Source: Saccharum officinarum (lineage: Eukaryota > Streptophyta > Magnoliopsida > Poales > Poaceae). From it: a stretch of 64,000 bases of DNA. The notes under the pieces were generated by a model. The model did not search any database and had not been told where the DNA came from. It saw nothing but the letters and a program-made list of their open reading frames with translations. Made by a program: the position numbers and the translations under genes. The DNA lies in contig CM036158.1 in assembly GCA_020631735.1 (NCBI GenBank), forward strand, positions 84,579,914 through 84,643,913. The letters are read 5' to 3'. Position 1 is the first letter of the stretch. Every line of letters starts with the position of its first letter. Below are positions 34,916-46,198 of this stretch, piece after piece.

Positions 34916-35510
34916 TTCCCCATCAGCACAGCAACTGCATTTAGATGGAATCCTGGGCAAAATAAGCTTTGCCTCTTTTTCTTTTCTTCTATATTTAAGA
35001 TTAACCGTGCTCTGTAGCTTGTATCATGTGCCGTAAGTTATGCTACGTATGAATGTACCTGTTGTTTGTCTGGCACGCATGATATGATACTCTTATGTTA
35101 ACAAAGTCATTGATGTTAGTGCTGATCTTTATGGTTGTAATGTTGTAAACTTTTTCTAAAAAAAAGGTATTAGCCAGTTCTTTTCAAGTGCTCTCAGTTC
35201 TCTACCTGGTGTTTCATTGCTGAAGATGATGCTGCTTAATCGCTGGCCATGCAACTCTTTTTTTTTTATGATGAAGCAGCACGGCGCTGGCGACGAAGCT
35301 AGATTGTGATACTTGCGGAGTTCGTTGTTGCATCATGTATTTGAATCTGTTCTATATATTGCGTTAATTCTTTTATGCTGCATGTGTTACTGTACATGGT
35401 TTCACTTTATCGCTTTGTTTTTTGTTTGTTGTAAACGTGCCCAGCACAATTGCACAAACTGTTTGATTGCTCTCGTGCAACATGCTTGTGGAATATTCTT
35501 TCGAATTCTC
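34916..35510 (+). other. 3' flank of the MYBS3-type gene
   Basis: Probable 3' untranslated region and downstream sequence. No further gene or complete element. Confidence 0.5.
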
Positions 35511-35513
35511 TTA

Positions 35514-35756
35514 GGCCGTGTTTAGATGCCAAAAAGAGGCAAAAATTTTTGTATAGTAACTGTCACATCGAATTTTTGAACGCATGCATTGAGCATTAAA
35601 TGTAGGTAAAAAAATAACTAATTACACAGTTTGTCTGTAAATGTCGAGACGAATCTTTTGAGCCTAGTTAGTCCATGGTTAGACAAATTTTGTCAAATAA
35701 CAACGAAAAGTGTTACAGGAATTTTTTCCTAAAAAATTTCACAACTAAACGGGGCC
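35514..35756 (+). mobile_element. Tourist MITE family T1, copy 4 (243 bp, duplication TTA)
   Basis: Ends GGCCGTGTTTAG and CTAAACGGGGCC, flanked by TTA at 35511-35513 and 35757-35759. This is the clearest copy for assigning the family to Tourist (PIF/Harbinger). Confidence 0.9.
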
Positions 35757-35759
35757 TTA

Positions 35760-36621
35760 GAGTAGGACCTTATCTTTCAATTCTGACCAAGTGTTTACAT
35801 GTGGTTGGTGACGGTACTGACAAGTGACAAGCCCCTTTCAGCTTATCTTGGTTATCCAACTATCCAAACACAGGACACAATGCCACTTTTGTATCTTTAG
35901 CAAAAGTCTTTCGCTTCGTGCGCGCTGGTGGCTGCAAAAGTTTCAAGAATCATTGAAGATCGTTTCACCGGCAACATCGGTTCCTCCCGCAATTTATGAT
36001 CTCCTTTTCTCTGGTGACCAGTGATATTATCTTTTTGAAAATAAGGTATGAGTGCTGCCATCATCAGATAAAAAGAAGGGAGAGAAGAATTCGAACATTA
36101 AATAAGAAAGGTCCGCTGAGAACGGAAACATGCATCAGACAACTCCTATAGTACTTGCCAGCTGTAACTATTGACAATGACAACAGATAAGTTAATTGTA
36201 TATTGCATACAATTCTGTATTTCTGACTTACATCAGCTAATCACAATCCTATGTTTCCCTTGCAGGTTTGATCAAATACACTTCAACAATCCTTTTCTTT
36301 TCAATAATGCTTTTCTGTTTTCTCTGTACTGAAGTAACTTATCAGTAGTGTGTGTTCTCAGCATCATCAACTTGTTAGGTAAATTTTCCTTTTACAGCTG
36401 AACATGAAAGAAGAAACAGCAGCGTTGTTTCAACATTCTTGTTATATCAGTGCTTCTGTACTCTTTTAACATTTGGAACGGTCAGTTGTAGGAACTGACA
36501 AGAACGGCAGACTGATAAATTACTCGATTTACATGCAAATGCACATTTACATCAGCGTGTCGCAATCGTATACTATGTTTTCTTTGCACTTTTGATCAAA
36601 TACACCCAACTCAGAAAAGTA
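35760..36621. other. Intergenic between convergent MYBS3-type and STP genes
   Basis: No coding region or complete transposon seen. The right part would include the 3' untranslated region of the minus-strand transporter. Confidence 0.5.
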
Positions 36622-39600
36622 CTACAAGCCCGACAAGGCTATCTTTCCTGCTCCTGCTTCTTTCTTATCCTCTTCCTCCCCTACAACCTTCTTCCAGAAC
36701 CAGTGCCTCTTCCAGACCTGCTCCATCTGCTCCATGGGCAGCTTCTTTGTCTCAGGCAGGAAAAGATGAACAAACAATGTCATCAAGCAGATCCATCCAC
36801 CAAAGACAAAGAACGTCGCCGACTTGATGCAACAAAGGACCTCAAGAAACGTCTGGCCAATCACAAATGTCATCAAGAAAACCACAGCGACCACAATGCT
36901 CTGCCCTGCGGACCTGATCTCCAGTGGGCAAACCTCAGCAGGGACCAAAAAAGTAAGAGGGCCCCATGACCATGCAAAGCCTGCAACGAACACACACATT
37001 GTGATCAGCACTAGGTATGCATACCCATCATCCATTTCCTCGTAGTCCTTGAACTTTGCAGCCAGGATTGCGCCAACAGTAAACTGTGAAAGTATCATCT
37101 GCACACCGCCTACAAGGAAGAGCTTCCTGCGCCCAAACCTGTCAACCACCATCATCGCTATGATGTTGGCAAATGTTGCACATAGGCGTGTCACCACCGA
37201 GGACAAGAGGGATGCGCTCTCCTTGAGACCGATTGTCCTGAACATGACCGGTGCATAGAAGTTCATCACGTTGATCCCAGTAACCTGATTGAAGAAAGAG
37301 ATCAGCAGTGCTACTACAAGCTGTGGCCTGTACTTCCTCTTGAGTATGCTCCTGAATGGATACTGGGTTGCCCTTGCGAGGTTGCTAGCACAGACCAAGT
37401 CATCAAGCTCTTTCTGTACCGAGGTTGTTCCACGCAGCTTCTGGAGCAGGACCCTTGCCTTGTCCGTGTTGCCATCACATTGGATTATGAAGCTTGGCGT
37501 CTCAGGGAGGAAGATTGCGCCGATGGTTAGGAATGCAGCAGGCAGTGCAGCCACGGACAGGGATATCCTCCATCCCCATCCTGCTGTAATTTTTATGACA
37601 AAATAGTTGAGAATGTTAGCAAAGAGAATGCCAAGGCTGATGCAAAGCTCAAAGCCATTGTTGATTGCCCCACGGTATCGGGGTGGCGCCATTTCTGACA
37701 GGTACAATGGGATTGACTGCAAATGTAATTTGCATAGTATTAGCACAGTTCTAATTGTTCTTTGGGAGAAAGTGATATTAAGAAAGACATGCATCTGGTA
37801 TAGTCTACAGGTCAAAAGGAATTATATCTAATCCATAATAAACGTGATTATAGGACAGTACTATTCAGACATTGATGTGTTAAGACTTATGGTCTTGGTT
37901 GGTGCTCTTGCACAATGTGAATTTCTGAACAGTCACTGTTTTTCTACTAGCTATTCTAATTATTAGCCAGTGAATATTACTGCAAATTGAAACTAGAAAG
38001 TTCAGGTTCAGGTTACAACACAATTTTTACTTTCCAGCTATATTGTATCTCCACTCTGATACATAATCACTTCACTTGTTGAAAACTTGAAGGTTGTTTA
38101 GTAAGCACTAAGTTTAAGGGAGCAAAATCCATCAGCAACAAAGAAACTTGAAAGTCATAATAAGCCAAACATGTACTTTTGCTCAGCTTTAGCGATCTAT
38201 TGTTGCCAACTTGGGAGCTGAACAAATGGCATCCACAAGAACCCTTTTTTTTAATCACTCAGTCCAACTCAATGAAATACTTGACTTGCCTACAAAAGTT
38301 GGATATCAAGTCTGATACTGATTTCATAGCCAGACAGGATTTTCTGAGTTCATACCAGATATACTGCACAATACATTTAATTTCCAATATCTAGATATTA
38401 GAAAATCCATCCAGCTTGAAACAGTTGTGCTGATTTTTCGAACAATATAACATATTATAAGCAATTCAAAGTCTTTTCTACTTGAATGTGTTAGATTGAC
38501 CATTCGTAGGCCTTTGTTTCCTTCAAATCCAAATTGTCCTATATGTGTGACAAAGGGAGTACTGCACAACCGATTTATGATCTTCTGAACTAAATATGTG
38601 CCTTGAATACTGATTCAAGCATAAGTTACCTGATTAGTGAACCCCAGACCAACTCCCAGTAGAATCCTGTTAATTAGGAGCATGGGAACATTGCTGGCTG
38701 CACCACCGAACACTGAGCCAGCGATGAAGACAGTGCCGCCGATGAGCATTGATGTGCGGCGGCCATACCTCCTTGTGATGGATGCTGCAGCCAGAGTTGC
38801 AACAAGGCCGGCAATATAGAGGGAGGACGTGAACACGGTGAGGAGCTCGCTGTTGAACTCGCAGTAGTGGCTCACTTTGCTGTCCTGCTTCTGACGGTAC
38901 ACCTTTGGGAAGAACCTCTTCAGGAAGGAGTCCATTGAGGTAACACCACCTAGAAGAAACAGAAAAACTCACCAATTCCATTGCTAGAGATTACTATGGT
39001 ACGATTTTTCTCCTAGGTTCTTTACACGCATAAAGGAAACAGGTTGATATTATATATTACCAGGTTGCAGTTTCAGAAAAGACAATGAAGCTGCGTTTAG
39101 GGCATGTTTGGCTTGCCTCGAGGCAAACCTGCCTGGCGCAGGGACAGGGAGGGAGCAATCTCATGTGTCTGAGATGCTTGCCTAAGAGGGCAAGAACCAG
39201 ACAGCCTTTAGTACTGCTAGGGTACATATTTTTCTTCCTCTCTTGTGGACTGTAGCAGTGAAGTTATTGATAAAGTACATTAGTGTCGTCGAGGTTGATT
39301 ATGTGATAGGGATTATGTGGATGACGATGAAGGATGAACTGTGATCTCGACCACTTCTGCTACAAAATGGTCATAGACTCATAGCCTGTGTTCATCCATA
39401 GTGACGAATGCAGTAACAGCTGTTGCTGGCAATGGCAACCAAGCTGAAGTAGAAGCGTGAGCTGAAACTGAAACAGTCCGCTCCTGCATGTCCTTGTCAC
39501 CATTTTTTGGCCCATGCATCTTTCAGGCCAAATCGAAATCGCATATATATAGCCGCACGAATAAAACTAATCGACCACCAAATCCTGCGTCCTGATCAAG

Positions 39601-39825
39601 ATCAACTATCTAGTGGCACTACCAAATCGCGTATACTAATATTACACCCATGGAGAAAGCGAGAGTAACCGCGCGGGACGAACCGGAGATGCCGAGGTCG
39701 TATCCGAAGAGGACGCCGCCGCTGCCGGCGACGACGCAGGACAGCACCACGAAGGGCGTCACGCGGCCGCTGTAACCTTCCCCGCCGTCCGCCGGAGCGC
39801 CCTCCACGGACGCCCCGATCGCCAT
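36622..39825 (-). CDS. STP-family monosaccharide/H+ symporter, three exons, intact
   Basis: Exons 39825-39684, 38949-38630 and 37716-36622 splice with GT/AG into 518 codons, the usual STP length (500-540). STP proteins sit in the plasma membrane and import hexoses with protons. The product shows the major facilitator fold of about 12 membrane segments. Motifs: FGYD with Asp43, the position of the proton-coupling Asp in characterised STPs; [15 protein letters not shown] and the YCEF cysteine of the external lid after helix 1; RRYGRR and DRFGRR cytosolic loops; FLPETPSF mid-protein; NQVTGIN then FYAP in helix 7; VPAEV then E-R; and FLPETKKLP near the C-terminus. The start Met lies 19 residues before RVTPFVV, as in relatives, with a short TATA-like GTTTATTAG about 100 bp upstream. 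The gene converges with the MYBS3-type gene. No damage is visible. The exact STP/MST member and substrate cannot be told from the sequence alone. Confidence 0.93.
37717..38629 (-). other. Intron 2 of the STP gene
   Basis: 913 nt, GTAACT donor after CAATCAG-type codons and TTTGCAG acceptor. No further feature. Confidence 0.85.
38950..39683 (-). other. Intron 1 of the STP gene with a small MITE-like insert
   Basis: 734 nt, GTTCGT donor and TTCTAG acceptor. A roughly 115-bp segment at about 39098-39212 starts AGGGCATGTTTGGCTTGCC and ends with an imperfect inverse, GGCAAGAACCAGACAGCC, suggesting a short Tourist or hAT MITE. A TATA-like run at 39543-39551 lies inside the intron and is not the gene's promoter. 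Confidence 0.6.
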
Positions 39826-40201
39826 CGATAAATACGTCCTCCCGGCCGCCTGATCTCACTCGTTCTAGCCCCTATCCATCTTCAGCTTCTCCTCGGCAGG
39901 CCGAGTGTGGAGTGTGACGGCTAATAAACGACGCTGCCACTACTAGTGTTCGGGTGGGTGTTGACGTGTCCACTCGCCGATTCCGCCCGCTTTCGAGTAC
40001 TCCCTCCACTCCGGGCTCCGGCAGGTAGGTGCCGGCGGCCTGACCTCTTTGACGTGTTGGCTAGTCTCTTGATTCATTGTTCGGGATTGGAATGACTACG
40101 GAAAAGAACACGAATATGGTCCCATTTGTCAGCTTCTTTTCTGAGAGAGGGGAACTTCTAAGAAGCTTCTGGTGCCATGGGCTTTTCTTGGGCTGCTATA
40201 A

Positions 40202-41800
40202 AACTGACCCCGATAGGAAACGGTAATGCTGCTTGCGCGACGTCCGGACGGACGGACTCTCGCTCCCGTGCCTGTAAAAAAAAAATCTTATCTGTTGTTT
40301 TCTTCTCTCCATTCTTATCTCTTCCGTGCTCGCGTCCTGCCCCACTCTGACGCGTGGCCATGGCTGCCTCCCTAGCCACCGCCGGCGCCCTCACTCACCC
40401 CGGCATCCTTCTCCCCCATCCTGGCGGCGACCCTCCCCCACCCTGGCGTCCTCACCCACCGGGAGCCCCCAACGCCCGCGGATCCGGTGCCCTCTCCCTC
40501 ACCGCGGCGAGATCCATGATGGTGGCGTGACGGTGTTGCAAAGGAGTCGGCGGCTTTCCCCTACCCCGGCGCGGCGTCCTCTCTCACCCCGGTGACAGAG
40601 CTCCCCCCACCCTCGGCGGCCATGGCGCTCCCGACCCCCCATCCCCCATCGTCATCGCTGAGCCAAGCCCGATGCCGTTAGCTCTGGTGGTGGTGGTGCT
40701 TGCACGCAACCGCTTGCCGCCGGTTCCCACCCCGTCACCCGGAATCGACCGGCCCAGGCCTCTCCCCTCTATGTTGCAAATGTACGTTTTAATTGTTTCA
40801 GACGATTCAGAGGCATGTTGCAATCATTTCATATAGATATTGCAAATGTAGATTATGGGTTGTTGCATATGTTGCATATGTTGCAAGTGTTTCTGATGCA
40901 TGTTGCAAGCATTTGTTCAAACTGTTTTATCTGTTTCCAAACGCATGTTACAAGCGTTCTGATCTGGATGTTGCATATGTTTTCACACATATATTGCAAT
41001 AGTATGTTCTAAAATGTTTCATCTGTTTTAGTCTTCTGTTACAACAAGTGTTTTCATGTTGCAAGTTACAAGTGTTCTATCTGGATGTTGCATATGTTTT
41101 CACACATATGTTGCAAGTGTATGTTCCAAATGTTTCACCTGGTTCAGACGTATGTTGCAAGTGTTTTATTTGAATGTTGCATATGTTGCAGCGCCCATAC
41201 ACATATATTGCAAGCGTATGTTGTAAATATTTCATCTATTTCAGAATGCTGCAACAAATGCTTTACGTTGCAAGTGTTTCATCAGCAGGCGTGGTTAGAG
41301 GGCGCAGGCAGAGGTGGTCCCCTAAGGCGCAGCGGTTCCTGCGTGCGTGTGGGAAGCCAAGCGGGCGTGACAGTAGGTGCGAAGCACAAAGTTGTATCCA
41401 TAGACATGGCAGTAGCCATGGAGCACGAAGCTGCATCCATGCTCGACTGCTCTCTCTCTCTCTCTCTCCATATATTCCAGATTGATGCGGCCGGTCAGCA
41501 GCAGCATCACACGCCAGCAGCAGCATGCAGGCAGCAGGAGTGCCCGGCTAGGCGTGGCTTGTCACTATTGCTCCTAATGGCAGCGGCCCCACAAGCGTGC
41601 ACAGTCAAATCGCGACCCAGCGGCAGAGGCACGGGGGAATGAGCACGCGCGGGCGCATCAATCTAGCAAATTATAATAGTGGACAACAGGCACGGAGCAG
41701 CAGCATCATGTCCCGTGGAGGTGAGGGCAGTAGACGCGGGGCGTCCGGACATGCTGCTTGGCGCAGGACGTCCGGACGGTAGACGTCCCGAATAGGAAAG
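40202..41800. mobile_element. TGTTGCA-rich repeat, copy 2
   Basis: Same organisation as 27370-29290: GGAAACGGTAATGCTG at 40217, GACGTCCGGACGG near 40238, a C-rich part (40340-40760), and a block of diverged TGTTGCAAGTGTTT and TGTTGCATATG units (40771-41285). A GC-rich tail follows, then GACGTCCGGACGG again near 41767. The ATGCTGCTTG sequence occurs in direct orientation near both ends (40228 and 41751). A CT microsatellite lies at about 41449-41467. Open frames here only reflect the repeats. The class of element is not established. Confidence 0.5.
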
Positions 41801-41947
41801 CGTGGATTTATCTTACTCACAGGGCCCATGAAATTCACTACGAAGTGGAAAAAGGACAAAGAAAAAGAGGCAGACCCATCTTAAAGAAGCATTTCTTAAC
41901 CAAGCTGTACCAATTATGTACAAGAAATCTTACATACATATCTTAAT

Positions 41948-41983
41948 AGGTGGTGACTTTTCCTAAAAAAAGGTGGTGACTTT
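41948..41983 (+). mobile_element. Micro-retroposon: 10 bp insert inside the LINE endonuclease motif
   Basis: AGGTGGTGACTTT at 41948-41960 is repeated identically at 41971-41983, with TCCTAAAAAA between. One copy alone continues into TAATATCATTAG, encoding the conserved GGDFNII motif, so the uninterrupted ancestral state is known and the 10 bp plus a 13-bp duplication were gained. Confidence 0.75.
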
Positions 41984-42383
41984 AATATCATTAGAGGGCC
42001 ACAAGGTAAGAATAATGCCAAATATGATGAAAGGTGACCTTTTTCTATTAAATGCAACTATTGATGCTTTCAACTTGCGAGAATTGGAACTTTTGGGTAG
42101 GCATACTTGGCAAATAACCTTGGCTTCAAAAAGTTGGACAGAGTCTGATCCTTTCTTCACTGAATGGGAGGTACATTTTCCACGTACCATTGTGCTTGCT
42201 CTATCATGTGAAATCTTTAAGCATAGTCCTTTGTATCTTGACAGTTGACATGGGAAAACCTTCTATTGGTAATAGTTTACCTTTTATTCAAGATTAGGTT
42301 GGCTATTATGAAATCAGTTTTCTTGAATTGGTCTAAGATATATCACATATGGTAGGGCATGCATGAGAGCAATAAACCTTTAG

Positions 42384-42743
42384 GAGCCGTTTGGATCTTT
42401 TTATTTTGGAGAAATTAAAATATACTTAATAGACTTGACTATTTGGCTTGAAATTTGACATTTCACAATTTTCCAAAGTTCACATATAAGCTTATATCAA
42501 ATTCATAGGGTGGGAGATAAAAATTGATTCTATAGATCACCATGCTATGTTTCTACTTTGCAACTTATAATACACTCTTCAACTCGCTCCCATATGGTAA
42601 AAATACAACACATAAGTATCTCTCTCATATATGACCAACAATAATATATAAATATATTCAATATACAACTATATTAGCTTAATTAATCTATGTCTAAATT
42701 ATGACTATTACAATGAATTCAATTCCAAGGCTCCAAACTGGCC
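42384..42743. mobile_element. MITE nested in the LINE, 360 bp, duplication TAG
   Basis: Ends GAGCCGTTTGGATC and CTCCAAACTGGCC are imperfect inverted repeats, flanked by TAG at 42381-42383 and 42744-42746. AT-rich and non-coding. It interrupts the LINE between the endonuclease and RT remnants. Confidence 0.65.
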
Positions 42744-43929
42744 TAGAGACATGGCAAGCAAGAATTAGACGACTACGCCAATATCTATGGGACGAGCCAA
42801 AAATGTTTGTGGTGTTTAAAAAAGGAGAAGAAAATGTTGTTAAACAAATTAGGTGGGTTAGAAAAAAGAAGTAGATGAAACTTTGCTGGATCAGAACTAA
42901 CTCAATCTCAAGCATATCTTAAATGATAGACTAGCAAAGCTATTGAGATAAGAACTAAAATGGTACCAATGGGAAAAAGTGAGAAATTGACTAGAAGGTG
43001 ATGAAAATACAAAATGTTTACAGTTAGTCGCAAATGGTAAACATAGAAATAAATATTTTATATTGGTTGGAGCAAGAGGATAAATTGTGATGATACCAAA
43101 CTTTAAAAGTACGACACACACTAGATATATATTGTAAAAAGTTGTTCGTTCCTACAAACTGCAACAACATATATGAATGAGGCATATCATGGAGACATCC
43201 CTCAAGTTACAACCTAGGAGAATGAAATGTTAGTTGCACCAGGATGAGGTTAGAAAGGCAACTTTCCAAATGAACCATAACACAACCACTAGTTCGATGG
43301 TTTCCCACCAGAGTTCTATTAGGTTTTCTAGAATATTATTAAGGATGACGTAATATAGTTGCTTTGAAAAATAACACAATTAATATATATTACCCAAGTG
43401 CAATGAAGCTAAAAGAAATCCACCAATATAGGCCCATCTTCTTCCTAAATGTTAGTTTCAAAATATTCACAAAAGTAGCTACTAACATGATATTTTAAAA
43501 GTTGTCCAGAGAACTATCAAACCATCACAGACGGCTTTTCTCCCAAGCGAAATATTATGGAGGGTGCAATGATTTTACATGAAACTATACATGAGTTATA
43601 CACGAAGAAACAAAATGGCATTGTTTTTAGATAGTTTTTGAGAAGGTTTACGAAATCTTGAGAGTGAATGGGTTTCGCTTGACATGGTGTGAATTGGTCA
43701 AAGCTTATGTCCAAGGGGGCAATGTGAGTATCAAAATAAATGACCAAATGGGACATCCAAACTAGAAAAGTTGACAGGGTGATCCAATTTTACCAGTTGA
43801 TTTAAATATTGTTGTTGATATGTTGGTTGCCATTTTGGCTAGAGCTAAGGAAGGTGGCCAAATAAAGGGGGTAATTCCACATTATTTGAAGACAGTCTAT
43901 CTTTTTTGCAATGTGTAGATGACACGGTT

Positions 43930-44195
43930 AATTTTTTTTCTCAAACACGCAGAAGAGCCGCATATCTTTTTATTAAGAAGAAAAAGGGCAATAACCCTCA
44001 CAACATACACCTACACTCCTAAACTCTTAGAAAAACATTTGTGCCTTTTACTAAGACAGAAAGAATGACCTCACCTCCCACAAAAAACCCTACTGGCCAT
44101 CTACAAGCTCAAGAGAGGAGGGGCGGAACTTCTCGAAGCTTTGCAAAACTCCAGCAACGCAAAATTGTTGCTTTGTGCCTTTGAACAATAATTAG
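43930..44195 (-). mobile_element. 5'-truncated LINE 3' end, antisense, nested in the LINE
   Basis: A T8 run followed by CTCAAACACGCAGAAGAGC and TTTTTATTAAGAAG is, on the minus strand, a LINE-type 3' end (AATAAAAAG, then GTGTTTGAG and poly(A)). The host LINE reading resumes after about 44195. Target duplications are not clear. Confidence 0.5.
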
Positions 44196-45157
44196 GTCTT
44201 AAAATTAACTTTCACAAAAGTAAGATTATTCTTTTTTGCTCTAGCGAAAGAGTGGATGAACAATATTCACAACTCTTTGGTTGTAGCACTGGTTCTTACC
44301 CCCTTCGCTATTTTGGAATTTTGATGTTCTCTAGAAAATTGGACAATAAAGATTATAAAATGATAGAAAATAGGATAGACAGAAAATTAAGCAGTTGGAA
44401 GGGTAAACACGTACCATATGAGGGTAGGCTAGTGCTGATTAATTGTGTTCTATCTAGTTTACCTACGTTCATGCTGTCCTTAAAAGAACGACTACTACAA
44501 ATCTAGCTTCTTTTGGCAGAGGCATAAGACGAAATATAGGCTAGTTAGGCCCCATTGTGTCAGCCAAAGAAACAAGGTGGTTAGTATACAAAATTTGGAT
44601 TTACAAAACAACTGCCTATTAAGTAAATAACTTTTTAATATTTGCAATGAAGAAAGAATGTGGCAATATTAGCTCAAAATAAATATCTTAAAAATAAAAG
44701 GGTGATCTATAAAAGACAAACTGGGTAGGAGAAACTGGAACAATAGTAAGACATGTTGCTTTTATAGCAATTTCGAAACAATCCGGCACTTGTTTTTTTA
44801 AGTGTTGTGTATTATATGTTTTAAACTAAACCACCAATACATACTCTTCATTTTGTTTAACAATTGATCAAAACTAGGTGGTACTGAGCACAATCACTTG
44901 GTATTGATAAGTGTTGTAGTTCTTTGTTGGGCAATATGGCTCACAATAAATGACATAGCCTTTGATATGTGAACTCCAAATACTTTTTTTGTAGGTACTT
45001 TTCAGTGGCTCAGGTCGTGGTTACTATTGCAGCGTTCGGATGACGACAAGGAGTGCATGTTAAAGGCGTGCAAAGCCCTAGAGTCAAGAGCAATGCGCTT
45101 CTTCGCAGCTAAATGGCTAGCCTTTTACTTTCATGTTGAACCTGTACGTGCTTATAA

Positions 45158-45196
45158 TAAATTAAACTTTTGTTTCAAAAAAATAAGTTAAACTTT
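45158..45196 (+). mobile_element. Micro-retroposon candidate or LINE terminus
   Basis: TAAATTAAACTTT (45158-45170) and TAAGTTAAACTTT (45184-45196) flank TGTTTCAAAAAAA. It could equally be the poly(A) end of the decayed LINE with a chance repeat. Confidence 0.3.
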
Positions 45197-45691
45197 GAGG
45201 TGTGTGTGAGTTTTGTAGTACGTTTGGCCTGTTGCTTCTTCTCTGAAGAAATCTGGAGCCAGAACTGTTTCCATTATCATGCTGCTGCTTTGCGTTGCCA
45301 ATCACACTGCCCTTTTCCCTCCATCACACTGGATCAGAGGTGTTGGCGTACAATGTGAATCCAGTTATGTCTATGCTTGTTCCCTCGAAACTCATTAACC
45401 TATCGATCTGCCGCATTACTCATCATGGTTATGGTGCTGGACAATCCGTGCTTCACAAAAAATGTGAACATACAGTCTCAAGGAGGAAGGTGCAAACAGA
45501 AAGTTAATATATGCATCTTCACTCGAATGTTTTCAAGAGTATGTAGTGTCGAGGCTTTTCATGTGAGACATGGTGGCTAGGTACATCGACATGTATCCAC
45601 GACAGCGCTATGGATGCTTCCTCGTGCGCTCTTTTGTCTCATATCCACCAGCAAACAACACTTCCCATATGAATGCATACTAGCTTTGCTC
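45197..45691. other. Intergenic, no gene supported
   Basis: Short overlapping open frames without domains. Nothing recognised. Confidence 0.5.
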
Positions 45692-45694
45692 TAA

Positions 45695-45985
45695 GGTCTT
45701 ATTTGGATTCATTATCTACTAATAGTTAGCTGGATAATAGCTCATATCTAATATTAGCTCTATTAGCTACCTATTAGATGAATGGTGTTTGGATGCATAG
45801 CTAATGAAAAATGGTACCAAGATAACTATTAGCTGCTATTCTCTTATTTTGTCCAACTAGTGAGATAGTTATTATTTAAAGATCCAGCTAACAATTATAT
45901 TAGCTATTTTATTAGTTGCATCTGTTTGGATCCAAGAGATAACTATTAGCAAATAGCTATTATGAATATGGATCCAAACAGGACC
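45695..45985. mobile_element. Tourist-type MITE, 291 bp, duplication TAA
   Basis: Ends GGTCTTATTTGGATTC and GGATCCAAACAGGACC form terminal inverted repeats, flanked by TAA at 45692-45694 and 45986-45988. The interior is rich in AGCTATTAG/CTAATAGCT palindromes. Confidence 0.85.
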
Positions 45986-46055
45986 TAAGTGGGCCAAGTG
46001 TTTCTTTCATTTTTCTGCCATACCCTATAGAATATTTATTGAGAGATATCAAGTA

Positions 46056-46196
46056 CTCCATCCATTCCAAACTATAAATGTTTAATTTTGACTCTTCTAG
46101 ATACATAGTTTTGTTAGGTACTTAGATATACACTATGTAGTAAAAGGAATGTATCTAGAAAAGCTAAAAACGCCTTATAATTTGAAAAAGATGGAG
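46056..46196. mobile_element. Stowaway MITE, 141 bp, duplication TA
   Basis: Ends CTCCATCCATTCC and GATGGAG are flanked by TA dinucleotides (46054-46055 and 46197-46198). Size and termini are typical of grass Stowaway elements. Confidence 0.8.
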
Positions 46197-46198
46197 TA

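Larger units (their letters stand above)
41820..45183 (+). mobile_element. Decayed L1-type LINE with nested insertions
   Basis: Fragments in the right order and strand read as a plant L1-type non-LTR retrotransposon. An endonuclease part comes first (LYQLCTR near 41910; the GGDFNII motif at about 41970, itself interrupted; FNLRELELLGRHTW near 42072). A reverse transcriptase core follows near 43410-43660 (YRPI, FKIFTKVATN, FEKVYEI). Then come RT C-terminal sequence at 44252-44510 (YFGILMFSRKL, SSWKGK, GRLVLINCVLSSLP) and distal ORF2 sequence to about 45150 (LCWAIWLTINDIAFD, RSDDDKECMLKACKALESRA). Stops and frameshifts are frequent. Nested insertions: MITE 42384-42743, an antisense LINE tail 43930-44195, and a poly(A) micro-insertion at 41961-41970. 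Confidence 0.85.

Noticed and set aside
36592..38935. Plus-strand open frames across the STP gene
   Set aside because: They are antisense shadows of a conserved spliced minus-strand transporter.
39540..39555. TATATATA as promoter of the STP gene
   Set aside because: It lies downstream of exon 1, inside intron 1.
40771..41285. TGTTGCA-unit block as a CRISPR array
   Set aside because: Units vary in length and sequence with no constant repeat/spacer structure, and the DNA is from a plant nuclear genome.
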